The notes beneath the pieces are model-generated. The model ran no database searches. It was not told the DNA's origin and was given only the letters and a program-made list of their open reading frames with translations. A stretch of 7,247 nucleotides of DNA from Pseudobdellovibrionaceae bacterium (GTDB taxonomy: Bacteria; Bdellovibrionota; Bdellovibrionia; Bdellovibrionales; Bdellovibrionaceae), in NCBI GenBank assembly GCA_014376325.1, contig JACMRP010000246.1, positions 1 to 7,247 of the forward strand, written 5' to 3'. Both the position numbers and the translations under genes were made by a program. Position 1 is the first letter of the stretch. Each line of letters starts with the position of its first letter. Shown in pieces: positions 1 to 5,901 of the stretch.

Positions 1-36
1 TGTCGCGAGAGCGGCAATCACTAAAAATCTTTTCAT
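1..36 (-). CDS. N-terminus of an exported protein (partial, runs off left edge)
   Basis: Only 12 codons are visible, reading MKRFLVIAALAT from an ATG at 36-34. Two basic residues followed by a run of hydrophobic residues (FLVIAALA) is the typical start of a Sec signal peptide, so the product is probably exported to the periplasm or envelope. A purine-rich AAAAGGGG lies 8 bases before the ATG (about 44-51) and is an acceptable ribosome binding site, which supports the start. The gene lies downstream of dedA on the same strand, across a gap of about 220 bases. The mature protein is outside the window, so no function can be assigned. I am fairly sure it is a gene because start, binding site and signal-peptide pattern agree. 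Confidence 0.7.
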   Translation of the reverse strand, partial: MKRFLVIAALAT

Positions 37-255
37 TGAATAACCCCTTTTAGATAACTCTGGACTTCTTTTGCTGTTTTGAGTTTTCACTCTAACCCAG
101 CTCCCCATGTCGCAGTGTCTGTTTATTAGTTCCATTTTTTAACTGACAGTATAACTGACTCAATGACTGGTCCCATTTCGACCAACTTCGTCACCTACTG
201 GACCTACGTAGCAAGCACGGTGCCAGTAAAATGACGCACTTGCAATACGAAAAAA
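37..255. other. Intergenic region upstream of the signal-peptide gene
   Basis: This gap between the dedA stop codon and the left-edge gene holds no convincing ORF. No hairpin followed by a T-run is visible after dedA. On the minus strand the best promoter-like element is a TATACT -10 box at 153-148, which matches TATAAT at five of six positions but has no good -35 box. The heptamer AACTGAC occurs at 141 and 153, with a related AATGAC at 162, all around that -10 box. This could be an operator or chance. Confidence 0.35.
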
Positions 256-903
256 CTACCCCTTACGTGCCGAAAGCCTGCTTTTCAGGGCCGTAATGAC
301 CACAGGCAACAGCGAGATCCCGATCACGGTAAAAATTACTACGTGGAAGTTGCTCTTCACACTGGGATAATTTCCAAAATAATAGCCTGCTCCTAAAAAG
401 CAACTCATCCAAACGATCGATCCGATCAGGCTAAAGATCATAAATTTTTTGTAATTCATGTGACCCACGCCCGCAACGAAGGGAGCGAAGGTCCGCAGAA
501 TCGGCATAAAGCGGGCAAAGAACACGGTCTTTACGCCGTGCTCTTGATAAAAGGCTTCGGTTTTTGCGAGATACTTTGGATTCAGGAATATCGATTTTTC
601 GTTACTGAAGACTTTAGGCCCAATGCGTTTCCCAATTTGGTAGTTGGTGTTGTCGCCGATGAACGCGGCCGTAATCAGCAGAATCCACAAAAACCAGATA
701 TCGAGACCGCTCGTCTCTAGGCTTGCCAGGGCGCCGACCGCAAATAACAACGAGTCCCCCGGAAGAAACGGCGCAACGACCAACCCCGTCTCCGCAAAAA
801 TAATCAAGAAGAGGATGATGTAAATCGCGGTCCCATAGGTAGCTGACAAATGCGCTAAGTGGACATCTAGATGCAGGAATATATCGACAATTTGAGCAAT
901 CAT
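256..903 (-). CDS. dedA: DedA family membrane protein
   Basis: This is a polytopic inner-membrane protein of the DedA (SNARE-associated/VTT) family. Members are linked to polyprenyl-phosphate or lipid translocation and to membrane-potential homeostasis. From the ATG at 903 it is 215 residues long, the usual family length. The FAETGLVV-PFLPGDSLLF block carries E38 and D50. These have the same 12-residue spacing as the essential membrane acids E39/D51 of E. coli YqjA, as I recall them. GDNTNYQIG follows near residues 83-91. The FARFMPILRTF block supplies R131 and R137, spaced like R130/R136 of YqjA. The whole sequence resembles E. coli DedA closely, including LHLDVHLA near the N-terminus. An in-frame TTG at 951 would add 16 residues, but it abuts the upstream terminator and has no ribosome binding site. 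The ATG at 903 also lacks one, and a promoter-like element suggests a leaderless mRNA. Family certain, exact start less so. Confidence 0.93.
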   Translation of the reverse strand: MIAQIVDIFLHLDVHLAHLSATYGTAIYIILFLIIFAETGLVVAPFLPGDSLLFAVGALASLETSGLDIWFLWILLITAAFIGDNTNYQIGKRIGPKVFSNEKSIFLNPKYLAKTEAFYQEHGVKTVFFARFMPILRTFAPFVAGVGHMNYKKFMIFSLIGSIVWMSCFLGAGYYFGNYPSVKSNFHVVIFTVIGISLLPVVITALKSRLSARKG

Positions 904-910
904 GCGTGAG

Positions 911-939
911 ACACTAGATACTAATTGGTCAGGAATCAA
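911..939 (-). promoter_or_regulatory. Candidate dedA promoter placing the start of transcription at the ATG
   Basis: On the minus strand, TTGATT (939-934) and TAGTGT (916-911) are separated by 17 bases. Seven bases then lead to the ATG at 903. The -10 matches consensus at T1, A2 and T6 only, so it is weak. It lies between the terminator of the upstream gene and the dedA start, where a promoter is needed. Confidence 0.35.
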
Positions 940-955
940 GTCGTGACTCAAGCAT

Positions 956-983
956 AAAAAAACCCAGCGGGGGAAGCGCTGGG
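956..983 (-). terminator. Intrinsic terminator of the lipoprotein gene
   Basis: Reading the minus strand, a perfect 7-bp stem (CCCAGCG/CGCTGGG, 983-977 with 969-963) encloses a 7-base loop and is followed directly by seven T residues (962-956). This is a textbook Rho-independent terminator, 30 bases after the lipoprotein stop codon. It separates that gene from dedA. Confidence 0.9.
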
Positions 984-1013
984 TCTTTAAGGAGCTGAAT
1001 AAAAACCAACTGA

Positions 1014-1577
1014 TTATTGGCCGACTTGCACTCCGCCTTTAAGCTCTTGAATAGCTTGCGGCATGCTGAGGAACTGAGTGCGTGAGTAATAAACGTCGTT
1101 TTCAGTGCCTACGTCCGCGTAGAAGAACTTCATCATGGCCATTTGCTTCACTTGCGCGCCGTTTGCCGTGATGTTGATCATCAAGTAATAAGGATTGCAC
1201 GATTGCGTTCCGCAAACCGCACTGACCTGGAAGCTGGCGGTACCGATTGTTTGGTTAGCGACCGCAGGTTGTGAACCTTCTCCGTAAGTGTTGTGCATCG
1301 TTGTAATGTCGTAAAGGTTATTGCCGACACGAATTCTTGAAACCACGGATAAAGATCCACCATTTGAAGTTGGATTATTAATTTTCATGAATTCGGTATC
1401 GTAACCCATCGCCGCTGCTTGAGCGTCGGCCGCAGCCGTCGTATTTGCATCGACTGCAGATGCGCCTGCCGCATTTTTGCGAGCAGCAAGATCGTTGTTC
1501 TTTTTCGCGCAGGCCGTAAAAGCCAAAGCTGCAACCAAACACAAAGAAGAGATACGGAAATACTTGTTGAGGGACAT
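1014..1577 (-). CDS. Predicted lipoprotein of unknown function
   Basis: The product is 187 residues. The N-terminus MSLNKYFRISSLCLVAALAF is a signal peptide ending in FTAC, so Cys23 would be lipid-modified. Phenylalanine at -3 is less common than leucine. The residue after the cysteine is Ala, not Asp, which by the E. coli Lol rule points to the outer membrane. Residues 24-57 are a Lys/Asn- then Ala-rich low-complexity linker. Residues 75-187 look like a compact beta-rich domain (SLSVVSRIRVG, TASFQVSAVCG, YYLMINITANG) with a cysteine pair, C122 and C127, that could form a disulfide. The start is secured by a perfect AGGAGG at 1588-1583, five bases before the ATG. A weak promoter may be TTGCTC (1625-1620), 17 bases, TTTATT (1602-1597). 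The gene is monocistronic, ending in its own terminator. I do not recognise the domain. Confidence 0.85.
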   Translation of the reverse strand: MSLNKYFRISSLCLVAALAFTACAKKNNDLAARKNAAGASAVDANTTAAADAQAAAMGYDTEFMKINNPTSNGGSLSVVSRIRVGNNLYDITTMHNTYGEGSQPAVANQTIGTASFQVSAVCGTQSCNPYYLMINITANGAQVKQMAMMKFFYADVGTENDVYYSRTQFLSMPQAIQELKGGVQVGQ

Positions 1578-1644
1578 GAGAGCCTCCTAATAAATTAATA
1601 AACTTCACAACTCTTACTAGAGCAAAACTGAAACCAACGGTGCC

Positions 1645-1666
1645 AGTTGCAGAAAGCTTTGCAACT
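1645..1666. repeat. Inverted repeat in the lipoprotein/patatin divergent region
   Basis: AGTTGCA (1645-1651) and TGCAACT (1660-1666) form a 7-bp dyad separated by 8 bases. As RNA the stem could extend to 9 bp with one G-U pair. No T-run follows on either strand, so it is not an intrinsic terminator. It lies about 70-90 bases upstream of the lipoprotein start and could be an operator. Confidence 0.35.
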
Positions 1667-1790
1667 AGCGGATTTGGAAGCGCAATTTTGAAGTCTCAAA
1701 TTGATTCGTGAGGTGTGCCATTCACGCGGTAGCATTTCGCGACGATTTTGGGCCCGGGACCGTTTAGAGTCTGGACACTCCGAAAACACT

Positions 1791-1820
1791 TTGTCTCAGG
1801 ATGAGACTCTCAGTTACCAT
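1791..1820 (+). promoter_or_regulatory. Candidate patatin promoter with an overlapping dyad
   Basis: TTGTCT (1791-1796) and TACCAT (1815-1820) are 18 bases apart, and six bases later comes the ATG at 1827. Each hexamer matches consensus at four positions. A perfect dyad, GTCTCA-GGA-TGAGAC (1793-1807), covers the -35 box and the start of the spacer, which is where a repressor could block polymerase. No Shine-Dalgarno sequence lies before the ATG, so the mRNA may be leaderless. Confidence 0.38.
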
Positions 1821-1826
1821 CTATAA

Positions 1827-2966
1827 ATGGCAAAAATTAACAAATCTTTGGTCCTGTCCGGCGGTGGTGCACGCGGCGCTTATCAAGTAGGCGTCCTTTC
1901 TGCGATAGCGGATATCGCTCAGTCCATGGGCGTTCACCAGGCTTTCGACATTTATTCAGGCGTCAGTGCGGGCGCGATCAACGCAAGTTTTTTAGCAGCC
2001 GGTGCCGACGAATACTCCGCCACCTGTAAATCACTCGTAGATCTGTGGAGCCAACTGACCAGTGACCGAGTTTTTTATTCAGATATCGGCTCGATCGGAA
2101 AGATCGGCTTTAACTGGATGAGATCCGTTTCTTTAGGCGGCTTTTCTGGAGCCATGCCGGGACAGGCGCTTTTAGATACAAGTCCATTGCGCGAATTGAT
2201 CAGTGAAAAATTACCGTTCGCAAAGATCCAAAACAACATCGACCGTGGCTCGCTGCAAGCTTTAGCGATCACGGCTTTAGATTACCAATCATCCACCGCA
2301 ATTACCTTTGTTCAAGGCGGTCCGAACAGCCCCACATGGGAAAAAAGCCGGCGTAAGAGCGAACCCGCGATGATCCAGACGGATCACGTTCTGGCATCGT
2401 CCGCGATTCCGCTTTTGTTTCCGCCCATCGGCGTGGGCGATCGTTACTTTGGCGACGGGTGCGTTCGCAATACCGCCCCCTGCAGTCCCAGTATTTATTT
2501 AGGCGCAAAAAAAATCATGGTCGTTGGGGTCAGACGTCAGGGCTCTACCGCTTACGAAAACCGCATCATGCATAACCAAAAAGCACCGAGCATTGGACGA
2601 GTGCTGAATGTCCTGTTGAACTCGGTCATGTTGGATGGGGTCGAGCTCGATATCGAACGCATGGGTCGAGTGAACAATATGATCCAACAGATTCCGGCGC
2701 AACATCACAAAGATCTGACCTACAAGAAAGTGGATTTCTGTTGGATCTCCCCGTCCGCAGACATTGGTGAAATCGCGGCGCAAAAGCACATGAAGCTTCC
2801 GCCGATTATTCGTTACTTGTTGAAGGGACTCGGCAGTATCGAAGAGGCCAGCGAAATTGTTAGTTATTTATTGTTCGACCCTTCGTTCTGTACGCAGCTC
2901 ATCGAAATAGGTTACGAAGACGGCATGAAGCAAAAAGAAGAGATCATGCGCTTTCTAGAAGATTAA
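1827..2966 (+). CDS. Patatin-like phospholipase
   Basis: This 379-residue protein is a patatin-family serine hydrolase that would cleave acyl esters of phospholipids or other lipids with a Ser-Asp dyad. The motifs are in the expected order. The oxyanion loop GGGARG is at residues 12-17. The nucleophile elbow GVSAG is at 45-49 with Ser47. ASSAIPLLFPP is at 190-200. The catalytic Asp is in FGDGC, Asp210. The residue after Asp-Gly is Cys, where Ala or Gly is usual. Residues 219-236 match the family block before the last core strand. The C-terminal part (about 240-379) is a helical extension I cannot assign. There is no signal peptide, since the catalytic core begins at residue 8, so it is cytoplasmic unless secreted by another route. 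The ATG lacks a ribosome binding site. In a predatory bacterium a role in prey lipid degradation is possible but unsupported here. The substrate is unknown. Confidence 0.9.
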   Translation: MAKINKSLVLSGGGARGAYQVGVLSAIADIAQSMGVHQAFDIYSGVSAGAINASFLAAGADEYSATCKSLVDLWSQLTSDRVFYSDIGSIGKIGFNWMRSVSLGGFSGAMPGQALLDTSPLRELISEKLPFAKIQNNIDRGSLQALAITALDYQSSTAITFVQGGPNSPTWEKSRRKSEPAMIQTDHVLASSAIPLLFPPIGVGDRYFGDGCVRNTAPCSPSIYLGAKKIMVVGVRRQGSTAYENRIMHNQKAPSIGRVLNVLLNSVMLDGVELDIERMGRVNNMIQQIPAQHHKDLTYKKVDFCWISPSADIGEIAAQKHMKLPPIIRYLLKGLGSIEEASEIVSYLLFDPSFCTQLIEIGYEDGMKQKEEIMRFLED

Positions 2967-2973
2967 TCTTCTA
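2956..2973. repeat. Perfect 18-bp palindrome across the patatin stop codon
   Basis: TAGAAGATTAATCTTCTA is its own reverse complement and spans the last codons and stop (TAA, 2964-2966) of the patatin gene. No T-run follows on either strand. It may be a weak bidirectional hairpin between the two convergent genes, a protein-binding site, or coincidence. No better terminator is visible in the 35-base gap. Confidence 0.5.
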
Positions 2974-3001
2974 CGACTTTATCTGACCCGTTAGCGTCTC
3001 C

Positions 3002-3349
3002 TTAGAATCGCTCCATCAGGAAATTTCCTTGGACGTAGGTAGATTTATTTTCCAAACCCCATTTTACTAATTGTTTGACGAGTGAACTTAAAGTTTGTCC
3101 CTTAGGCTTCAGCGCGTAACTCACTTCCGGCGGAAACTCCGAATGGACAATGCGTTTAATTAATCCGTGAACTTCGAGTTCCCGAACCGCTCCTGAAAAA
3201 GCGGCCGGACTAATCCCCGGCATCTTTGCCTTCAGCTTCCCGCTACGCCTCGGACCGTTTCTGAGTAGCCAAAGCACGATGATCTTCCACTTCCCGCCAA
3301 TGATGTCGAGGGTCATTTCGGCAGGACAATGGTATTTCTTTTTCAACAC
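3002..3349 (-). CDS. HxlR-family winged-helix transcriptional regulator
   Basis: This 115-residue DNA-binding protein has the usual HxlR length and signature. CPAE is at 8-11, followed by TLDIIGGKWKIIVLWLLRNGPRR (13-35), then the helix-turn-helix, RELEVHGLIKR, and a wing containing PPEVSYALKPKG. Cys8 occupies the conserved N-terminal position that acts as a thiol redox sensor in Bacillus YodB and relatives, and it is the only cysteine in the protein. The recognition-helix region reads GISPAAFSGAVRELE, where most members have a form close to GISxKxLTxQLRELE, so the DNA target may differ. The start is a GTG at 3349-3347 with AGGAG (3360-3356) six bases upstream. It is divergent from the acetyltransferase gene, with 121 bases between the starts. 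HxlR proteins often control a divergent neighbour and themselves. The ligand is unknown. Confidence 0.9.
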   Translation of the reverse strand: MLKKKYHCPAEMTLDIIGGKWKIIVLWLLRNGPRRSGKLKAKMPGISPAAFSGAVRELEVHGLIKRIVHSEFPPEVSYALKPKGQTLSSLVKQLVKWGLENKSTYVQGNFLMERF

Positions 3350-3385
3350 GTGCGGCTCCTATCACAATTTCAAATTAAAGCTCTT

Positions 3386-3394
3386 TGGTATAGT
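3386..3394 (+). promoter_or_regulatory. Extended -10 promoter for the acetyltransferase gene
   Basis: TGGTATAGT is an extended -10 element: TG, one base, then TATAGT, which matches five of six consensus bases. No good -35 box precedes it, and an extended -10 does not need one. Transcription would start near 3400 and give a leader of about 70 bases. It lies within 40 bases of the regulator start codon, so a regulator bound here could affect both genes. Confidence 0.45.
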
Positions 3395-3458
3395 TTTCTA
3401 GAGTACTTCGAACTTGTTGCGTATTGTCTTTGCACTCAGACTTGGTACGTTTATCTCA

Positions 3459-3464
3459 GAGGGG
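3459..3464 (+). promoter_or_regulatory. Ribosome binding site fixing the acetyltransferase start
   Basis: GAGGGG lies six bases before the ATG at 3471. The longer reading frame could begin at a TTG at 3414, but that codon has no binding site and the added residues do not resemble the family. The ATG at 3471 is therefore preferred. Confidence 0.75.
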
Positions 3465-3470
3465 CAGATA

Positions 3471-3938
3471 ATGAAAATGAAAACTTTTGAGTTGATCACT
3501 TACGATGCTAACTACAAGAACGCGTTCAAGGTTCTGAACCTGCGATGGATCGAAAAGTATTTCCGTATTGAGTCGAAGGACATCGAACAAACCGACAATC
3601 CCGAACAATGCCTTGCGGAAGGGGGAGAAATATTCTTCGTCGTGGAAGAAGGTTGCGCCGTTGGAACTTGCGCCATGTATAAAGTGGGCGAACTAAAATA
3701 TGAACTCGCGAAAATGGCGGTCGATCCGGAAAAGCACGGAAAAGGTTACGGCGACTTACTCATGAAAGAATCGGAAGGCTGGGCGCGACGTCAGAACGCG
3801 AAAGAAATCCTGATTCTATCAAACACCGTATTGGTGCCCGCAATCGCCCTGTACAAAAAACACGGATTTCAAACAATTCACCTTGGAGCCCACCCCGACT
3901 ACGAACGCTGCAACATAGAAATGACGAAGACCCTTTAA
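3471..3938 (+). CDS. GNAT-family N-acetyltransferase
   Basis: This 155-residue protein has a single acetyltransferase domain that transfers acetyl from acetyl-CoA to an amine; the substrate is unknown. The acetyl-CoA pyrophosphate-binding motif A is VDPEKHGKGYG at residues 84-94, matching the Q/R-x-x-G-x-G/A pattern as H-G-K-G-Y-G, followed by a helix (DLLMKESEGWARR). Motif B ends in LYKKHGF at 127-133. The N-terminal segment, with LNLRWIEKYFRIE near 22-34 and GGEIFFVVEEGCAVGTCAMY at 51-70, resembles a common bacterial GNAT clade that also occurs fused to MarR regulators. Here the domain stands alone beside a divergent HxlR regulator. Its stop codon overlaps the first base pairs of the long hairpin that follows, so every full-length transcript should carry that hairpin. 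Confidence 0.9.
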   Translation: MKMKTFELITYDANYKNAFKVLNLRWIEKYFRIESKDIEQTDNPEQCLAEGGEIFFVVEEGCAVGTCAMYKVGELKYELAKMAVDPEKHGKGYGDLLMKESEGWARRQNAKEILILSNTVLVPAIALYKKHGFQTIHLGAHPDYERCNIEMTKTL

Positions 3939-4015
3939 GGTACGCCCTTCTTTTTGGGCATGCAGTGCAGCTATTTCATAGCTGCACTGCATGCCCAAAA
4001 AGAAGGGCGTACCTT
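3937..4015. repeat. Perfect 38-bp inverted repeat with a 3-base loop between convergent genes
   Basis: The arms are 3937-3974 and 3978-4015, separated by TTC (3975-3977). I checked them base by base and found no mismatch. The left arm begins on the last two bases of the acetyltransferase stop codon, and the right arm ends on the last base of the kup stop codon. Each arm reads GGTACGCCC, TTCTTTTT, GGGCATGCAGTGCAGCTAT. On both strands the T-run precedes the GC-rich inner stem and the A-run follows it. This is the reverse of an intrinsic terminator, and only three T residues follow the full stem. Both mRNAs would end in the same 38-base sequence after their stop codons. Likely roles are 3'-end protection, transcription pausing, or an RNase III substrate. 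It could also be a small mobile or duplicated repeat. Confidence 0.9.
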
Positions 4016-5901
4016 TAGATCTCGACTTGGATGCCCACTTCGATGACTTGATTTGGGGGGATCTTGAAGAAGGCTGTCGGGCGTTGGGCGTTTCTGGTCA
4101 TGAGGGCGAAGATTTTTTCACGCCAGATGCTCATTCCCGGAATCGAGCTGGGCAGAATGGTTTCGCGCCCCAAAACAAAAGTCGTATCTTGAACGTTAAA
4201 ATGAATGTCCCGCTGGCGACACGCCTCGAGAATATGCTTCATTTTCGGCGTTTCCATAAATCCGTAGTAAACAACGATGCGGTACAGATTCGGAATGATC
4301 TCGCTAATCACGGCGCGTTCTTTTTTAGGAACGTAGGGCTCATCCTTTGTCTGAATCGTCAGTAGCGCCACCCGCTCGTGAAGCACTTTGTTGTGCTTCA
4401 GATTATGCAATAGCGGAACCGGAATTCCCGTTGTGTCCCCCGACATATAAATTGCGGTGCCGCTGACCCTCAGCGGAGGTTTTCGCAAAAGCATCTGGCA
4501 GAATTCTTCGACGGAAACGCTGCGCTCCTTGAGGCGCGTGTACAAAATCTTGCGCCCTTTGTTCCAAGTCACCATCAGCATGTAGATAAATGCGGCGACG
4601 ACCAAAGGTACCCAACCGCCGTGCGCGATTTTCAAAATGTTCGCCCCGAAGAAGGCAAAGTCCATAACTAGGAAAGATCCAAACACGACCCCAGCACGCA
4701 GCGTGCTCCAGTTCCAGCGGTGAACCGCGACCTCAAATGCTAAAATCGTTGTCATGAACATCGTGCCGGTCACCGCAATTCCATAAGCGGCGGCAAGATT
4801 ACTGGAAGATTTGAAAGTAAGCACAAGCCAAATCACGCCCAGGAACAAGGCCCAATTTACACTCGGTACGTAAATCTGACCGATCTCTCTGCTGGAAGTA
4901 TGAATGATCGCGATCCTCGGGCAGAAACCTAACTGAACGGCCTGACGAGTGACTGAAAAAATCCCCGAGATCAAAGCTTGCGAAGCGATGACCGCTGCGG
5001 CCGTCGCCAAAATTACCATCGGCATCAAAGCCCAGGTCGGCGCCAGCAAATAAAACGGATTCGATATCGCTTCAGGATTCGAAAGCAGAAGTGCGCCTTG
5101 TCCGAAATAATTCAGCACCAACGCCGGAAGGGCCACGATAAACCACGCGAGCCGAATCGGTTTGCGACCGAAGTGACCCATATCCGCATAAAGCGCTTCG
5201 CCACCCGTCACGACGAGCACGACGGAACCCAAAACAAAAAATGCGTGGGAGCCGTTGGCTCTCATAAATTCGTAAGCGTGAACCGGAGAGATCGCTTGAA
5301 GTACCTGCAAGTTGCCCATGATTCCATTGATGCCGAGGACTGCGAGCACCGCAAACCAAACCAACAAAATAGGACCAAAGACGACGCCGATTTTTGCGGT
5401 ACCGAATCGTTGCATCAAAAAAATCGCGTTCAAAATAAAAATAGTCAGCGGAACAACGTAAGCTTCGAGCGCCGGAGCGATGACGTGCATGCCCTCAACC
5501 GCAGAAAGTACCGAAATTGCCGGCGTAATGATGCCGTCACCGTATAACAAGGCGGCCCCCATCAATCCGAACGTGATCACCACCCAACGACGGGCCTTTG
5601 AGCTTCGCGTTTCACCCGCGCTGGCTAAAGCCATCAGCGACAGGATCCCTCCTTCGCCCTTATTGTCTGCACGCATGACCACGGCCATGTACTTCACACA
5701 AATAACGCTGATCAAAGTCCAAAATATTAAAGACAAAACCCCGATGATATTTGCAGGGTCTAAGTGAAGTCCGTATTCGGTTCCGAAGCACTCACGAAGG
5801 GCGTAAAGCGGACTGGTTCCGATGTCTCCGAAAACGATCCCGAGCGCGCTCAGCGCGAGCATCCAAGAATTTTTATTAGTTTTACCGTGACCAACTTCCA
5901 T
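4015..5901 (-). CDS. kup: Kup/HAK/KT-family potassium uptake protein
   Basis: At 628 residues this is a full-length K+:H+ symporter of the inner membrane (E. coli Kup is 622). The family blocks are all present: GDIGTSPLYALRE at 25-37, RADNKGEGGI at 77-86, LYGDGIITPAISVLSAVEG at 119-137, TGGEALYADMGHFG at 232-245, SGIFSVTRQAVQLGFCPR at 312-329 and AAYGIAVTGT at 371-380. Hydrophobic segments up to about residue 446 fit the usual 12 helices. Residues 447-628 are the cytosolic domain, with GTAIYMS at 481-487 and VPLLHNLKHNKVLHE at 495-509. The ATG overlaps the upstream reductase stop codon as TAATG. The ribosome binding site is weak, so translational coupling is likely. There is no internal promoter that I can see. 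The stop codon sits on the outer edge of the long hairpin. There is no truncation or frameshift. Confidence 0.96.
   Translation of the reverse strand: MEVGHGKTNKNSWMLALSALGIVFGDIGTSPLYALRECFGTEYGLHLDPANIIGVLSLIFWTLISVICVKYMAVVMRADNKGEGGILSLMALASAGETRSSKARRWVVITFGLMGAALLYGDGIITPAISVLSAVEGMHVIAPALEAYVVPLTIFILNAIFLMQRFGTAKIGVVFGPILLVWFAVLAVLGINGIMGNLQVLQAISPVHAYEFMRANGSHAFFVLGSVVLVVTGGEALYADMGHFGRKPIRLAWFIVALPALVLNYFGQGALLLSNPEAISNPFYLLAPTWALMPMVILATAAAVIASQALISGIFSVTRQAVQLGFCPRIAIIHTSSREIGQIYVPSVNWALFLGVIWLVLTFKSSSNLAAAYGIAVTGTMFMTTILAFEVAVHRWNWSTLRAGVVFGSFLVMDFAFFGANILKIAHGGWVPLVVAAFIYMLMVTWNKGRKILYTRLKERSVSVEEFCQMLLRKPPLRVSGTAIYMSGDTTGIPVPLLHNLKHNKVLHERVALLTIQTKDEPYVPKKERAVISEIIPNLYRIVVYYGFMETPKMKHILEACRQRDIHFNVQDTTFVLGRETILPSSIPGMSIWREKIFALMTRNAQRPTAFFKIPPNQVIEVGIQVEI

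Noticed and set aside
211..243. Imperfect inverted repeat (GCAAG...CTTGC) downstream of dedA as a possible terminator
   Set aside because: The stem has two mismatches and a large loop, and no T-run follows on either strand.
460..720. Plus-strand reading frame of 86 codons
   Set aside because: It lies antisense inside dedA and its product is low-complexity and basic, with no domain pattern. It is a shadow of dedA.
904..951. A 16-residue N-terminal extension of DedA from a TTG at 951
   Set aside because: The TTG abuts the T-run of the upstream terminator and has no ribosome binding site. The ATG at 903 gives the family's usual length and aligns with the E. coli DedA start.
217..1647. The 11-mer ACGGTGCCAGT at 217-227 and 1637-1647, both intergenic
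   Set aside because: Several 11-base matches are expected by chance in a window this size, and the flanks do not match. It is not enough to call a repeat.
1595..1789. Minus-strand reading frame of 64 codons in the lipoprotein/patatin intergenic region
   Set aside because: It has no ribosome binding site and an Arg/Cys/Ser-rich random-looking product. It overlaps the candidate promoters of both neighbours.
3991..4365. Plus-strand reading frame of 124 codons starting inside the long hairpin
   Set aside because: It is antisense to the kup C-terminal region. Its start lies in the right arm of the repeat and it has no ribosome binding site. The product has no recognisable pattern.
4978..5547. 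Plus-strand reading frame of 189 codons antisense to kup
   Set aside because: The product is extremely rich in Arg, Lys, Asn and His, as expected for the complement of a membrane-protein gene. kup is complete and well conserved on the other strand.
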